Positions 45,101 to 52,900 of a stretch of DNA of 64,000 nucleotides are shown here, one piece after another. Each line of letters opens with the position of its first letter. The first letter of the stretch is position 1. This DNA is from Symsagittifera roscoffensis (taxonomy: Eukaryota; Xenacoelomorpha; Acoela; Convolutidae): the NCBI RefSeq assembly GCF_963678635.1, contig NC_087069.1, forward strand, positions 45,675,448 through 45,739,447, in the 5' to 3' direction. The position numbers were made by a program, and so were the translations under genes. The notes under the pieces were generated by a model. The model ran no database searches and had not been told where the DNA came from. It saw only the letters and a list, made by a program, of their open reading frames with translations.

Positions 45101-48100
45101 GTGAACTATCGTTTTGAAAAACTAAAAATACTGTTTTTTTTTATAAATATTTATAAATTGTGTCGAGGAAAATAACTTGGATTTGAAATTGAAGTTGAAA
45201 TTGATTTAAAGTATTTTGCTGTCTACTAGACTTCATTTGTAGTTTCTATTGTAGAGCAACAACCAGTTCACTGTGACGGTGGTGGTACTACCCAAACAGT
45301 CTGGCACTTCTGATTCATGTCTGACTTCACACGAGGAGGAGCTCTTCGAAGTGCAGGCAAGTAGGGGTGGTGTTGATGATAGAACGTACCAAACGAACAC
45401 AAGAAGTTATGGACCAATATATGCATAGGTGTTCCATTTGAGTTAGATGATTTGACTGCTGACAAGAAGGTCCTTAAATAGATTTGAACCTGGCACAGTC
45501 CGGCGTCGGTAGTCTGCGCTAACCATAATTGACTACAATATGTTCTTTTAAGACGATTAACAAGAATGCTCGTATCAGGGCAAAGCCCTGAATGTTGGGA
45601 CTGCTATACATCAATTTTTGTGGGGTCTTTCTACTTATGCCAATATCCTTATTTGCACATATGAAGATGAAACCAATGTTTTTGTGTCTGATTGGCTAGA
45701 ATTAGCCACAGATTCCAACGTCAGCTCGAAGTTTTTTCTTATCCATTTTAAGTTGGTTTATATATTTGCCGAACTGACCAAAATTGTTTGGTTAAAATTT
45801 CAATTTTGTTTCAAATAAGCTGCATAGTTTTTTTTTCGGACCACAGAAATCACAAAAAGCTCCGGGAAAAAAATTAATCAACTTCTGCTCGAAGCTGGCT
45901 TCGTTGGAAATTGGCTGAAGAAAATTTTTAACGCAGTGGTATTAACCATTCGAGCCCAATCCGTGTGTTTTTTCTCCACGTAAAAGATTGACTTCGCAAA
46001 ATTAGGCGGAATAAGTACAAAGACCTGTTCCCCCTGAAATAATTTTTGATAAAAGCTTAAGTAAACTTCAAAGTTGATAAAATTTCAAAAAATATATATT
46101 TGTTAAAAAAATCCCCATGCGCTATGTTTAATGGCAAAGTGACGTATTTAGCTAGCGTCTAGTAACATTTATAAGACTAAATGTTTTGCATCAGTTTGGA
46201 ACGAGTGCTGAGCGGATTAAATCACAGCTCTCGTGTTAAAAGCACGAACTAAGTTGCGTGCTAATTGTCTCAGATTGACAATTTCCTCTCATCCATAACC
46301 TTACGAAAAATGATCACTGGTGATTTTTTTAAAATTGTACTTGGAATGTTAATAACTTTCAGATTGTATAAAAAACTCAGCATGACAATTGAAGTCCTCG
46401 TTCTTTTAGCTTATAACTGGTGTTCTCAACCTAGATTTTACCCGTCGTCTTGGAAATACCAATTGAGAGTAACCAATATAAAAAGGTTAATAGAAAAGGA
46501 GTTTCTATGCTATAAAACGTACAGTACTGGTAAAGCGTTTTCCGACTTTTGAAGAACGTGAGGGAGTATTTATGCTCGGCGAGGTTTTTTTCTGGACAAA
46601 GATTTAAATTGTTCTAAGTGAAAGCTTAAATGATTTCTTAAATATTATCAAAAAGCTATTTACGACTTCAGCTTAAGTTTAAAAAGATTCACCTGTGATC
46701 TATTTTCGAAAGTTTTGGGGGTTTGAATATTGGCAACTTTCTAAGGCTATTTTAATGAGTTTAATCGGTAGTGGAGACGAGACATTCAGGGATTTGCCCT
46801 GACACGAGCAGTCTTGTTTGCTTGTCATTTTGCTCGCTGGTACTTCAAAACTTATGGGCGGCTTTTGTTGTTTCGATCATTTGAAAAATAGGGAGGAACT
46901 TTGTATTTGGTTGTTTTAGTTTTAAAATTTTTTTTGGTTTTCCATGCAAAATCAGGTACCAGAATAAGCATCGGACTGGTTTGAGTGATATGTCTTATTA
47001 AAACCCTTTCAGTCGTGATGCTAACGACATTAAGAATGTTCCAAAGTTTGTTCTCAGTGTCGAGAAAAACCGGTTTCAAGTTTTTGATTTGTTCGAATTT
47101 CGAGCTGATAAGGTGAGCTCATTTATGCTTTATTTACGCCGTGAAAACATTATTATACTCGAGTAAAGTTAGTTTGTAGTTTTAGCGCCACTTTGGGAAT
47201 CAAAAGTTTTTCGTTTTTCTTGTCATTCTTTTCAAAACTGTTTTCCTATTGGCCTATTTTACAGTGACTGTCGAATATGCCTAAGCTCTATTTTTTCAGC
47301 TCTTTTTATCAGACCACGCAGAAAAAGACGACGCTAATTTGAGGAAAAAATCAGAGTACCAGAATATTTTGGGTTACTTGCACAGTAACCAGATGTCTTT
47401 TTTTTAAGAGTTATGAACGCGGTGAAGACTCTTATATAGGTCTTGGTGGTTTTTTGTTTTTTTTTCGCAGGAAAATTTGTTCACACTTCTTTTTTCGCGG
47501 TTTGACGTGTGGTTTGTTTTTTCGCGGTTTGATTGAACATTTCTTTTTAATTTCAGTGCATTTGCATTGTTAAAAGGAGGCAAACTTCACTATCGAACAG
47601 CAAAAGTGTAAAGATCAGAAAAACGAGATCGACTTCAAGTTTCGAAAGTGGAATTTAATTATCAGTTTTCCCAGCAAAATAAAAGTTTCAGCTATTGATC
47701 CAGTTTTCTCAATTTGGGTTAATTTTATGAAAAAAATTGTCAATCATAAATTGTTTTAGAAATTCAAAGAGGTTCAAGGCCATTTTTTTCTTCGAAACTC
47801 GAAAGTTAGTTTTTTTTCCTGTTTCTTGGCGTTCATTACTCTTTTCCAACTGTCAGTTGGCTATGTTTATTTGAGTTTCGTTTATAAGATTTCACTAGGT
47901 TGGACTGTTTGATGTAAAAAAAAACTAATTGAATTTTGAGCAACAAAATAGCACGAAATCTGTTCAGACATCAAAAGTGAGACATCACGCAAAATCAGAC
48001 TTAATCTCGCGTTCAAATAGTTTGAAATTGAGTTCAACCTTTTTTCGTCTAAAGCCCGCCTTTCCAGTTTCAAAATAGTATAATCTAAATAAAGAAAATA

Positions 48101-48756
48101 ATCGAAATATGCAGAAAGTATCCAATGCAGCGCGACTAAGCTTCAATTCAACAGTCTATAATTATTCCAATGCATATGTACTTTTAATGCATCGCACATC
48201 CTTATACTGGTTTTTGTGTTCACGTTTTGTCGTTTGGTTTCAGGAGAAGTATGACGTAATCACTCTTGGCTGGATCCACACCCACCCCACCCAGTCTGCA
48301 TTCCTGTCCAGTGTGGATCTCCACACCCAGTTCAGCTACCAGAGCATGATTCCAGAGTCCGTAGCCATCGTCTACTCCCCCAAATACCAGCAGTGAGTTA
48401 CGATAAGATTTAATGGGGAACATTTAGGGTCGGGTTGTCAAATAACAACAGGAATACCGTTGTCGGCTATTTTTTCATGGCTTATGTGCTATTTTTTGCA
48501 ATTTTAAAGCTCCTTTTTGCCAGTTTATTGCTTAATTGTGCAAATATTTATAGCAAAAGAAGTATATGTTAAACTTGAGAGTCGTTGTTTTAGGTACCAG
48601 TCGTTTTCAATCACACAACATGGCCTGAAAGTACTGAGCGAATGTAGAGAGGCTGGATTCCACTACCATGCAAAAGAGCCCCCCTTGCAACAAGTGTCGC
48701 CCCACGTGACTATGGACCCTTCTATAGGAATCACAACTGTAGACTTGAGACTGTGA
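27082..48756 (+). CDS. STAMBP: STAMBP/AMSH-type JAMM deubiquitinase (10 exons)
   Basis: Exons 27082-27198, 28302-28366, 28701-28776, 29204-29280, 41499-41637, 43970-44114, 44561-44691, 45255-45356, 48244-48392 and 48594-48756 give 1164 nt in one frame, 387 residues (human AMSH has 424). Residues 1 to about 120 are the USP8-type dimerisation/MIT-like helical domain ([21 protein letters not shown]). A coiled, acidic linker follows, then the MPN+ domain. Glu241 ([10 protein letters not shown]) and the JAMM motif His296, His298, Ser306, Asp309 are present, as are His311, the late Cys in SEC and the F-H-Y-H pair that bind the structural zinc for K63-chain specificity. The protein should trim K63 ubiquitin on endosomal ESCRT cargo. 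Intron 4 holds 11 kb of nested retrotransposons. Confidence 0.93.
27199..28301 (+). other. STAMBP intron 1
   Basis: Contains a run of short GGTTTAACC/TTGGTTAA-type palindromic motifs at 27240-27680 and the perfect hairpin described separately. No gene. Confidence 0.5.
28027..28156. repeat. Near-perfect 50-bp inverted repeat (hairpin)
   Basis: Arms 28027-28076 and 28107-28156 are inverted copies with a single mismatch (49/50) around a 30-bp spacer. A TATATAAACGTT motif lies just left of the first arm (about 28004) and again in the spacer (about 28091). The near-identity implies a recent origin or a constraint. Type unknown. Confidence 0.85.
28302..28366 (+). CDS. STAMBP: STAMBP exon 2
   Basis: Acceptor TTTATTTAG, donor GTAAGT. 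Encodes [20 protein letters not shown], matching [20 protein letters not shown] of AMSH. Confidence 0.88.
28701..28776 (+). CDS. STAMBP: STAMBP exon 3
   Basis: Acceptor CACTTTCAG, donor AAG|GTGCGT. Encodes [17 protein letters not shown], matching FIEKLPKHRDYK of AMSH. Phase 0 at the end. Confidence 0.9.
29204..29280 (+). CDS. STAMBP: STAMBP exon 4
   Basis: Acceptor TTGTTGCAG, donor GAGAG|GTAGGA. Encodes [20 protein letters not shown], the last helix of the N-terminal domain. Confidence 0.85.
29281..29819 (+). other. STAMBP intron 4, left of the gypsy element
   Basis: Contains a run of 10 C near 29476 and a repeat (29636-29740) shared with 16283-16375. No gene. Confidence 0.4.
29825..30029 (-). 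repeat. Gypsy 3' LTR
   Basis: Homologous to 41001-41205. Differences include TTCTTATTC versus TTCTAATTC and a small rearranged stretch near 29915. A purine tract (GGTGGGAAA on the minus strand) precedes it at 30030-30038 and may be the polypurine tract. Confidence 0.9.
30030..30365 (-). other. Gypsy 3' untranslated region
   Basis: A-rich region between the Pol stop and the 3' LTR. No open frame of note. Confidence 0.5.
30366..31286 (-). pseudogene. Gypsy C-terminal tail after integrase
   Basis: About 307 codons, Ser/Thr/Pro-rich and acidic, with no domain recognised except a basic patch [16 protein letters not shown] like that found at integrase tails. It is open upstream through the integrase C-terminal part, so it is the end of Pol, not a separate gene. 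No transmembrane or envelope-like features are seen. Confidence 0.6.
31287..32990 (-). pseudogene. pol: Gypsy integrase
   Basis: A linker frame (32335-32990) leads into a His/Cys zinc region near 32240-32350 broken by one stop, then the core frame at 31322-32194: [20 protein letters not shown] and NGLVERLV. These are the three catalytic residues, with exactly 35 residues between the second Asp and Glu. Near 31435 a one-base shift moves the chromatin-side C-terminal part ([15 protein letters not shown]) to another frame, which then runs into the tail below. Confidence 0.85.
33156..33735 (-). pseudogene. pol: Gypsy RT connection and RNase H
   Basis: The open frame 33156-33446 has [31 protein letters not shown] and [15 protein letters not shown]. 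These are the Glu, Asp and Asp blocks of gypsy RNase H. The preceding connection region (33450-33735) is read in another frame. Confidence 0.8.
33735..34269 (-). pseudogene. pol: Gypsy RT, catalytic part
   Basis: Continues the RT across the copia insertion: a motif A block ([10 protein letters not shown]) near 34180, a one-base frameshift near 34150, then [19 protein letters not shown] and the motif C block [10 protein letters not shown]. The expected YxDD is Y-I-E-D here, so the first catalytic Asp is Glu. Frame changes follow near 33790. Confidence 0.8.
34275..34366 (+). repeat. Copia 5' LTR
   Basis: 92 bp, TGTGATTCTG... to ...GAAATCTTCA; identical to the 3' LTR. Unusually short. The last base is the A of the gag ATG. 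Confidence 0.93.
34366..35391 (+). CDS. gag: Copia Gag with zinc knuckle
   Basis: 341 residues. Contains [17 protein letters not shown] and the capsid-like helical region ([32 protein letters not shown]), then an Arg/Gly-rich stretch ([16 protein letters not shown]) and a CCHC knuckle ([14 protein letters not shown]). The ATG spans the LTR/primer-site junction. It ends at 35391, overlapping the pol frame, which is open from 35265 in the -1 frame. No canonical slippery heptamer was seen in the overlap. Confidence 0.88.
   Translation: MVAGSQDAARENTENTEADSVAVGGSINFKTPPIWRSNMSFEEWKADIDVWNVVTDLDLSKRGPAVRLTLTGAKKITASNVTIDDLKSNDGLTILLESLKQAFGKESADELFADYEKFERITRGNRPIIEYITEFDQAHSRLSKHNLKVPDSLACKLLACASLDDMHKKLVLSATPEMTLLAMKKSLKRIFSSHISTERELNGNAPTVKEEPTYLVDETSALWSGSGGRGRGGKPFFRGRYPQRGQNFRGRGQRASGTNPMNREGRISTCAICGSRYHWVRDCPNNENKENQTLLTNESKENAEDAEVFLNFVMLEGKIVQWQEKYGLRITFPSFVTVRNR
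34367..34379 (+). other. Copia primer-binding site (initiator tRNA-Met type)
   Basis: TGGTAGCAGGGTC directly follows the 5' LTR. TGGTAGCAG matches the 3' end of animal initiator tRNA-Met (complement of CTGCTACCA), the usual primer of copia elements. Confidence 0.7.
35265..37961 (+). pseudogene. pol: Copia Pol: protease end, integrase, first part of RT
   Basis: Open in the -1 frame relative to gag. It starts with a protease region ([11 protein letters not shown]); the active-site D-S/T-G is not clear. The integrase zinc region (LHRQFGH...CEICRQFG) and catalytic core ([22 protein letters not shown]; 35 residues between Asp and Glu) follow. The RT begins [16 protein letters not shown] and includes [24 protein letters not shown] and HVDDFWWSG. 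After that, near 37800-37825, the frame is lost and runs 40-50 wrong codons to a stop at 37961. Confidence 0.88.
37786..38700 (+). pseudogene. pol: Copia Pol: end of RT and RNase H
   Basis: Continues RT in the +1 frame ([29 protein letters not shown]). Then comes RNase H with all catalytic blocks: [28 protein letters not shown] and IQVADCLKK. One inserted base around 37800-37825 explains the break. Stop at 38698-38700. Confidence 0.88.
38701..39029 (+). other. Copia 3' untranslated region
   Basis: About 330 bp, not coding. A CATAATGTATTCATTTC-ATGTG block occurs twice, near 38752 and 38831. Confidence 0.6.
39030..39039 (+). other. Copia polypurine tract
   Basis: AAGGGGGATC immediately upstream of the 3' LTR. 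Confidence 0.65.
39040..39131 (+). repeat. Copia 3' LTR
   Basis: Identical to 34275-34366. Preceded by the purine tract AAGGGGGATC at 39030-39039, the likely second-strand primer. Confidence 0.93.
39132..40197 (-). pseudogene. pol: Gypsy zinc knuckles, protease and start of RT
   Basis: In frame with gag after its TGA. Two knuckle-like Cys/His motifs come first ([16 protein letters not shown] and [14 protein letters not shown]). An aspartic protease follows with DSA at the active site ([12 protein letters not shown], about residue 125 from the first Met). Then comes the RT N-terminal region ([31 protein letters not shown]). The frame is cut at 39131 by the copia element and resumes at 34269. 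Confidence 0.85.
40198..41001 (-). pseudogene. gag: Gypsy Gag (capsid part)
   Basis: 267 residues starting [11 protein letters not shown]. Residues about 120-210 ([38 protein letters not shown]) have the pattern of the retrotransposon Gag capsid domain. The frame ends with TGA at 40198-40200, but the same frame continues with eight codons and the zinc knuckles, so one stop codon splits Gag from its nucleocapsid part. This is either a nonsense mutation or a read-through signal. Confidence 0.8.
40990..41000 (-). other. Gypsy primer-binding site
   Basis: TGGCGCAGTCA directly abuts the 5' LTR. TGGCGCAGTC resembles the tRNA-Ser-type primer site known from 17.6/297 elements; I recall this from memory and have not checked it. 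Its first two bases with the last LTR base form the gag ATG. Confidence 0.55.
41001..41205 (-). repeat. Gypsy 5' LTR
   Basis: 205 bp. On the minus strand it runs TGTTGTGATTTG... to ...TTTATTA and is followed directly by TGGCGCAGTC, a primer-binding-site-like sequence. Confidence 0.9.
41206..41498 (+). other. STAMBP intron 4, right of the gypsy element
   Basis: Begins with the AGTCG target duplication. Nothing else recognised; ends with the exon 5 acceptor. Confidence 0.5.
41499..41637 (+). CDS. STAMBP: STAMBP exon 5
   Basis: Acceptor CCGTCTAG, donor AAG|GTGAGA. A charged helix rich in Glu, Arg and Lys (coiled-coil linker). The split Arg codon joins exon 4 in phase across the 12.2-kb intron. 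Confidence 0.85.
42080..43400. repeat. Degenerate tandem repeat in STAMBP intron 5
   Basis: Roughly 95-bp units built from CAAAGTTTCATCGCTTGAATAG-type, GCTTGCTAGAAAAACTT and CGATTCGGTCTATGAAATAAC-type blocks recur about thirteen times with heavy divergence. No coding potential. Confidence 0.65.
43390..43527 (+). mobile_element. tRNA-derived SINE, second copy
   Basis: B box GGTTCGAATC at 43429-43438, then GCTGCTTTTTGTCGT and a GCGAAGCGAAGCTTTGCCTCTGTG tail, the same layout as 18430-18619. The A box is decayed. Confidence 0.65.
43528..43969 (+). other. STAMBP intron 5, last part
   Basis: Nothing recognised. Confidence 0.4.
43970..44114 (+). CDS. STAMBP: STAMBP exon 6
   Basis: Acceptor TGTTTCAG, donor CAG|GTGGTG (phase 1). 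Encodes a Ser/Pro/Asp-rich linker ([19 protein letters not shown]). The donor was chosen because it is the one that lets the exon 7 frame continue. Confidence 0.7.
44561..44691 (+). CDS. STAMBP: STAMBP exon 7, start of MPN domain
   Basis: Encodes [20 protein letters not shown] and then [11 protein letters not shown] with the catalytic Glu. Donor GTAAGG. The acceptor (TTGCTTGAAG) was chosen by phase and is not a strong consensus. Another upstream acceptor at 44535 keeps the frame open but does not match exon 6 phase, so a small missed exon is possible. Confidence 0.8.
44692..45254 (+). other. STAMBP intron 7 with a long G tract
   Basis: A near-continuous G run at about 44765-44788 (interrupted by a single C). 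No gene. Confidence 0.5.
45255..45356 (+). CDS. STAMBP: STAMBP exon 8, followed by a GC donor
   Basis: Acceptor CTATTGTAG. Encodes [20 protein letters not shown] and HEEELFEVQ. The donor is CAG|GCAAGT, a GC-AG intron. The alternative GT six bases upstream would drop two residues that align with the family (ELFLIQ versus ELFEVQ). Confidence 0.88.
45440..45545 (-). mobile_element. tRNA-derived SINE head, minus strand
   Basis: On the minus strand TGGTTAGCGCAG (A box, 45525-45514) and GGTTCAAATC (B box, 45490-45481) occur in order. The acceptor and anticodon arms do not pair well, so it is not a functional tRNA. It differs from the other SINE family. Lies in STAMBP intron 8. Confidence 0.5.
45559..46818. 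mobile_element. 1.26-kb segment with terminal inverted repeats
   Basis: 45559-45595 and 46782-46818 are inverted copies of about 37 bp sharing TGCTCGT-TCAGGGCAAA-CCCTGAATGT with a few mismatches. Each carries its own small palindrome CAGGG-CAAAG-CCCTG. No transposase-like frame lies between them. It could be a non-autonomous DNA transposon or two opposed copies of a short repeat. No target duplication was identified. Confidence 0.5.
46850..47410 (+). repeat. Dispersed repeat, copy 2
   Basis: Homologous to 25640-26290 (see there). Lies in STAMBP intron 8; about 80% similar by eye in the best blocks. Confidence 0.65.
47411..48243 (+). other. STAMBP intron 8, last part
   Basis: AT-rich with T tracts; TTCGCGGTTTG occurs twice near 47500-47530. 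Ends with the exon 9 acceptor. Confidence 0.4.
48244..48392 (+). CDS. STAMBP: STAMBP exon 9, JAMM motif
   Basis: Acceptor GGTTTCAG, donor GTGAGT. Encodes [20 protein letters not shown], the complete JAMM zinc motif (H-x-H-x7-S-x2-D), then [15 protein letters not shown]-richer than its surroundings, as expected for a strongly conserved exon. Confidence 0.97.
48594..48756 (+). CDS. STAMBP: STAMBP exon 10, C terminus
   Basis: Acceptor GTTTTAG. Encodes [20 protein letters not shown] and ends ITTVDLRL, matching the AMSH end (TDHGL...GFHPH...VTITDLR). Stop TGA at 48754-48756. Carries the second zinc-site Cys and two His. Confidence 0.95.
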
Positions 48757-49911
48757 TGTGAAATTGGATTTTAGTAGAGGCTCTTTTTTGATCTACAGGC
48801 AACACAGCGCATAGTTGTAAAGATTTTTTTCCAATTTGGAGTTTCAGTGTGGCAGAAAACTAAAAGTTCAAAGTTTCTGCGTTTTGTTCTCTGAGTTCAA
48901 TGCGTAATTTTTATTTTATTTCGACAAAATTTTTCAGACCATTGTAGACTTCCGCATTTTGCACTGAAGAGAAAAATTGGTTTGCAAATATGGATTTGCA
49001 TGGTGTTTTGCCCGTAGACTGAAAAAAAAGGTCTCGCTTGCACTTTGACTTTAATTTAATTCATCATTCGGTGCATCATAGTTCGTTAGTTTTAAATCGC
49101 AGATTAGTTAATCAATTGTACAACCTGTCCTAATTAAAAGCTACGAAATAGATGATTCAGTGGAGTACGTTTTCAATTGAGAAAAACGCATTTAAAGAGG
49201 CTATGAAAGGTGACTGATCCACGATACTCAATGCATAAGCATAAATTGCTTACGTTCGGTAAATTATGCCCTCAAAACCCTTGGAAATTATTTTGATTAA
49301 AGCTAAACAGTGTCCTCGGTTCTCTAGAAAACTCAAATTAAAATGCTAAAATACTTAGCACAGTAGTAATGTGATCACTTTGAAAGCGTCAGATTGTTAA
49401 TCGATACTTTGTCATGACAATGATTTCTCTCCTTGGACTAATAGTTTCAGGTCAACCACAGCCTTACCTAATTCGGCTGCAATAGCGGTAGAGGCAAAAA
49501 GACCGTTTTGAATTGCTAAAAAGATCTTGGAGCATCAAATAACCTTATCTAGAACATGAAAATGAGAAAACTGACTATGAGACAGGCTGGAAATTTTTAG
49601 AAATTAATTCTGTTTTAACAAGTTACTTTTGTTAATATTACGCAAAAGTAGTGTAAAAACCAGTTGGCATAAAAAAGTTTTTGTAATTATCAGGTTAAAT
49701 TACCTCAAAGACGACATTTTAATAGTTTTGCTGTAGCTTGAGAATTCTAGCTTTTGGCGAATAAATAACTGTTTTCGGCGTTTCCCTTTCCTCCCATGTC
49801 ATATAAGCATCAAATTTGCTGTGTAACGAGGGGTATTTAAAAGGTTAATTATGTTTGTCATCAAATAGGTTTGTCCGATGGCAATTAGCAAGAGTTGGCA
49901 AATCGGAATAA
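48757..49911. other. STAMBP 3' flank
   Basis: No gene. No clear AATAAA near the stop; ATTAAA-like sequences occur near 49296. Ends where the 1.43-kb tandem array begins. Confidence 0.4.
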
Positions 49912-52900
49912 GATTTTTTCTCGGGTAAACAACTAGTTAAATAAAAATCATTCGGCACAGTTGTTTTGTTGGAAGCAGAACAAACTATCTGCCAAGAGAT
50001 AATTTTGAGTATGATTGCTTTTTAAATTGCCATCCCATTCGAATATTTTTTGTTGGTTGTATATCAACTCTTGTTTTTAGTTTCTTTTTTGCTTATTAAT
50101 TTTCGCGGAAGTTTTTTTAACATTTTTTTCTAGCTTTTAGAAAATGCGGCGGTTTCATCCAGTGCAAAGTTTATTCTAAATAAAATGTAGGCGCGCAAAT
50201 TGACCCAAGATTGTGTTAACGGATGCAAAAAGTTTTGTTTTCTTCTTCCATTTAGTGTGCAAGGTGTGAGTCTTAAAACAACTGCCAGTTTTTTTCGTCA
50301 AACAATTTCTAATTTTTTTATCTAATTTTTTTCTCATGTTAATAAAAGCAGTCGGAAATTTTTATAATATTAATAGAAATTTTCATTTTAATTTTGAATC
50401 GATTTCTTATAAATCTGTAGCATGCACAAATCCCCATGTTTCGAAGAATTAAAAGTCATCTAGACGCCAACTCAAGCTCTACCGAAAGCAGAATTGTTCA
50501 ATTTTTTTCAAGTCATTCTCATATCAATGTGTTTGGATTGAGCAAAATTTGAGAGCATAAATTTTCAAATTGACCCATTAATGATCTTCCGCCGTGATTT
50601 AAAGATCTTCTGTCGCATTGAAGATCATCCGTCCTATCGAAGATCGTCCGCTGTGACCTAAACATCTAGCGACGTGACCTATAGACCAAGAATTGATGCT
50701 TTAAAATATAGCAATGAAAGACGAATATTTGGGTGCTAGTTGAGCGGGATAAAAAAATTTTCCGATAACCTCCCTTCTCCTTGCAACTCTCTATCAATTT
50801 GCCCCTGGTTTTATATCATTCCATCTGGTAGCAATCGATAAAAATTGTATGGATCTTTCAAATCTGTCTATTGCTCTATGGTTCCACGTGCAATTCGGGC
50901 ATTATTTTCAGAAATTGGGCTTTCCTGCTGATTTCATGGTAACCGTAAATGACATTTATGGGAAAACGGTTGAAGCAGTTTTGCAAATTTTGCCAGAGCA
51001 ACTGTTTCCTTTGAAGTTGTTTACCTATAAATACATATTGTTTAGCACGAAACGATCTTAAATACAAAAGTCATTACCTGAAACGCAAGAAGGTTGAGTT
51101 TCGGTATATTGTTAATTACCTCAATCCTTTGCAAGAGGACAGGAATTTATTTACAGGAGGGAAATGTTGAAAAGTTCCTCAAGGAATGAGGGGACTAACT
51201 AACAAGATTCGAATTTTAAAAGCCATCTTTGTTCTCAGTGAAAAACAGTGCAGGGGCGAACTTATCCCCATCACACGAACTGATCAACGCCCAAGCCAAT
51301 CAAGCTTACTTAATGTTTTTTGACAGAAACTGACGCTCAGAATTTTTCTCGGGTAAACAACTCTTTTAATAAAATCAGTTGGAACAGTTGTTTTGTTGGA
51401 AGCAGAACAGAATATTTGCCAAGAGATAACTTTGAGTATGATTGCATTTTAAATTGACTTCCCATTCGAACTTTATTTGTTGGTTGTATATCAACTCTTG
51501 GTTTTAATTTCTTTTTTTTGCTTATTATATTTTGCTGAAGTTTTTTACATTTTTTTCGAGCTTTTAGAAAATGCGGCGGATTTATCAAATCCAAAAACTA
51601 TTCCAAATAAAATGTAGGCGCGCAAATTGACCCAAGATTGTGTTAACGGATGCAAAAAGTTTCTTTTTCTTCTTCCATTCAGCGTGCAAGGTGTGAGTCT
51701 TAAAAAACTGCAACTTTTTTTGTCAAACTGTTTCTAATTTCTATATCTAATTTTTTTTTTCATTTTAGTAAAAGCAGTCGGAACTTTTGATATTATAAAT
51801 AGACAATTTTTATTTTAATTTTGAATGGATTTCTTATAAATCTGTAGCATGCACAAATCCCCAGGTTTCGAAGAGTTGAAAGTCATCTAGACGCCAACTC
51901 AAGCTCTACCGAAAGCAGAATCTTCCATTTTTTTTCAAGTCATTCTCATATCAATGTGTTTGGGTTAAGCAAAATTTGAGAGCATAAGTTTTCAAATTGA
52001 CCCATTAATGATCTTCCGTCGTGATTTAAAGATCTTCTGCCGCATTGAAGTTCATCGGCCCTATCGAAGATCATCCGCTGTGACCTAAATATCTAGCGAC
52101 GTGACCTTTAGACCAAGAATTGATGCTTTAAAATATAGCAATGAAAGACAAATATTTGGGTGCTAGTTGAGCGGGATAAAAAAATTTTCCGATAACCTCC
52201 CTTCTCCTTGCAACTCTCTATCAATCTGCCCCTGGTTTTATATCATTCCATCTGGTAGCAATCGATAAAAATTGTATGGATCTTTCAAATCGGTCTATTG
52301 CTCTATGGTTCCACGTGCAATTTGGGCATTATTTTCAGAAATTGGGCTTTCCTGCTCATTTCATGGTAACCGTAAATGACATTTATGGGAAAATGGTTGA
52401 AGCAGTTTTGCAAATTTTGCCAGAGCAACTGTTTCCTTTGAAGTTGTTTACCTATAAGTACATATTGTTTAGCCCGAAACGATCTTAAATACAAAAGTCA
52501 TTACCTGAAACGCAAGAAGGTTGAGTTTCGGTATATTGTTAATTACCTCAATCCTTTGCAAGAGGACAGGAAATTATTTACAGGGGGATTTTTGAAAAGT
52601 TCCTCAAGGAATGAGGGGACTAACTAACAAGATTCGAATTTTAAAAGCCATCTTTGTTCTCAGTGAAAAGCAGTGCAGGGGCGAACTTATCCCCATCACA
52701 CGAACTGATCAACGCCCAAGCCAATCAAGCTTACTTAATGTTTTTTGACACAAACTGACGCTCAGAATTTTTCTCGGGTAAACAACTCTTTTAATAAAAT
52801 CAGTTGGAACAGTTGTTTTGTTGGAAGCAGAACAGAATATTTGCCAAGAGATAACTTTGAGTATGACTACTTTTTAAATTGACATGCCATTCGAACTTTA

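Noticed and set aside
45478..45530. A tRNA gene on the minus strand
   Set aside because: Only the internal promoter boxes are recognisable; arms do not fold. Kept as a SINE head.
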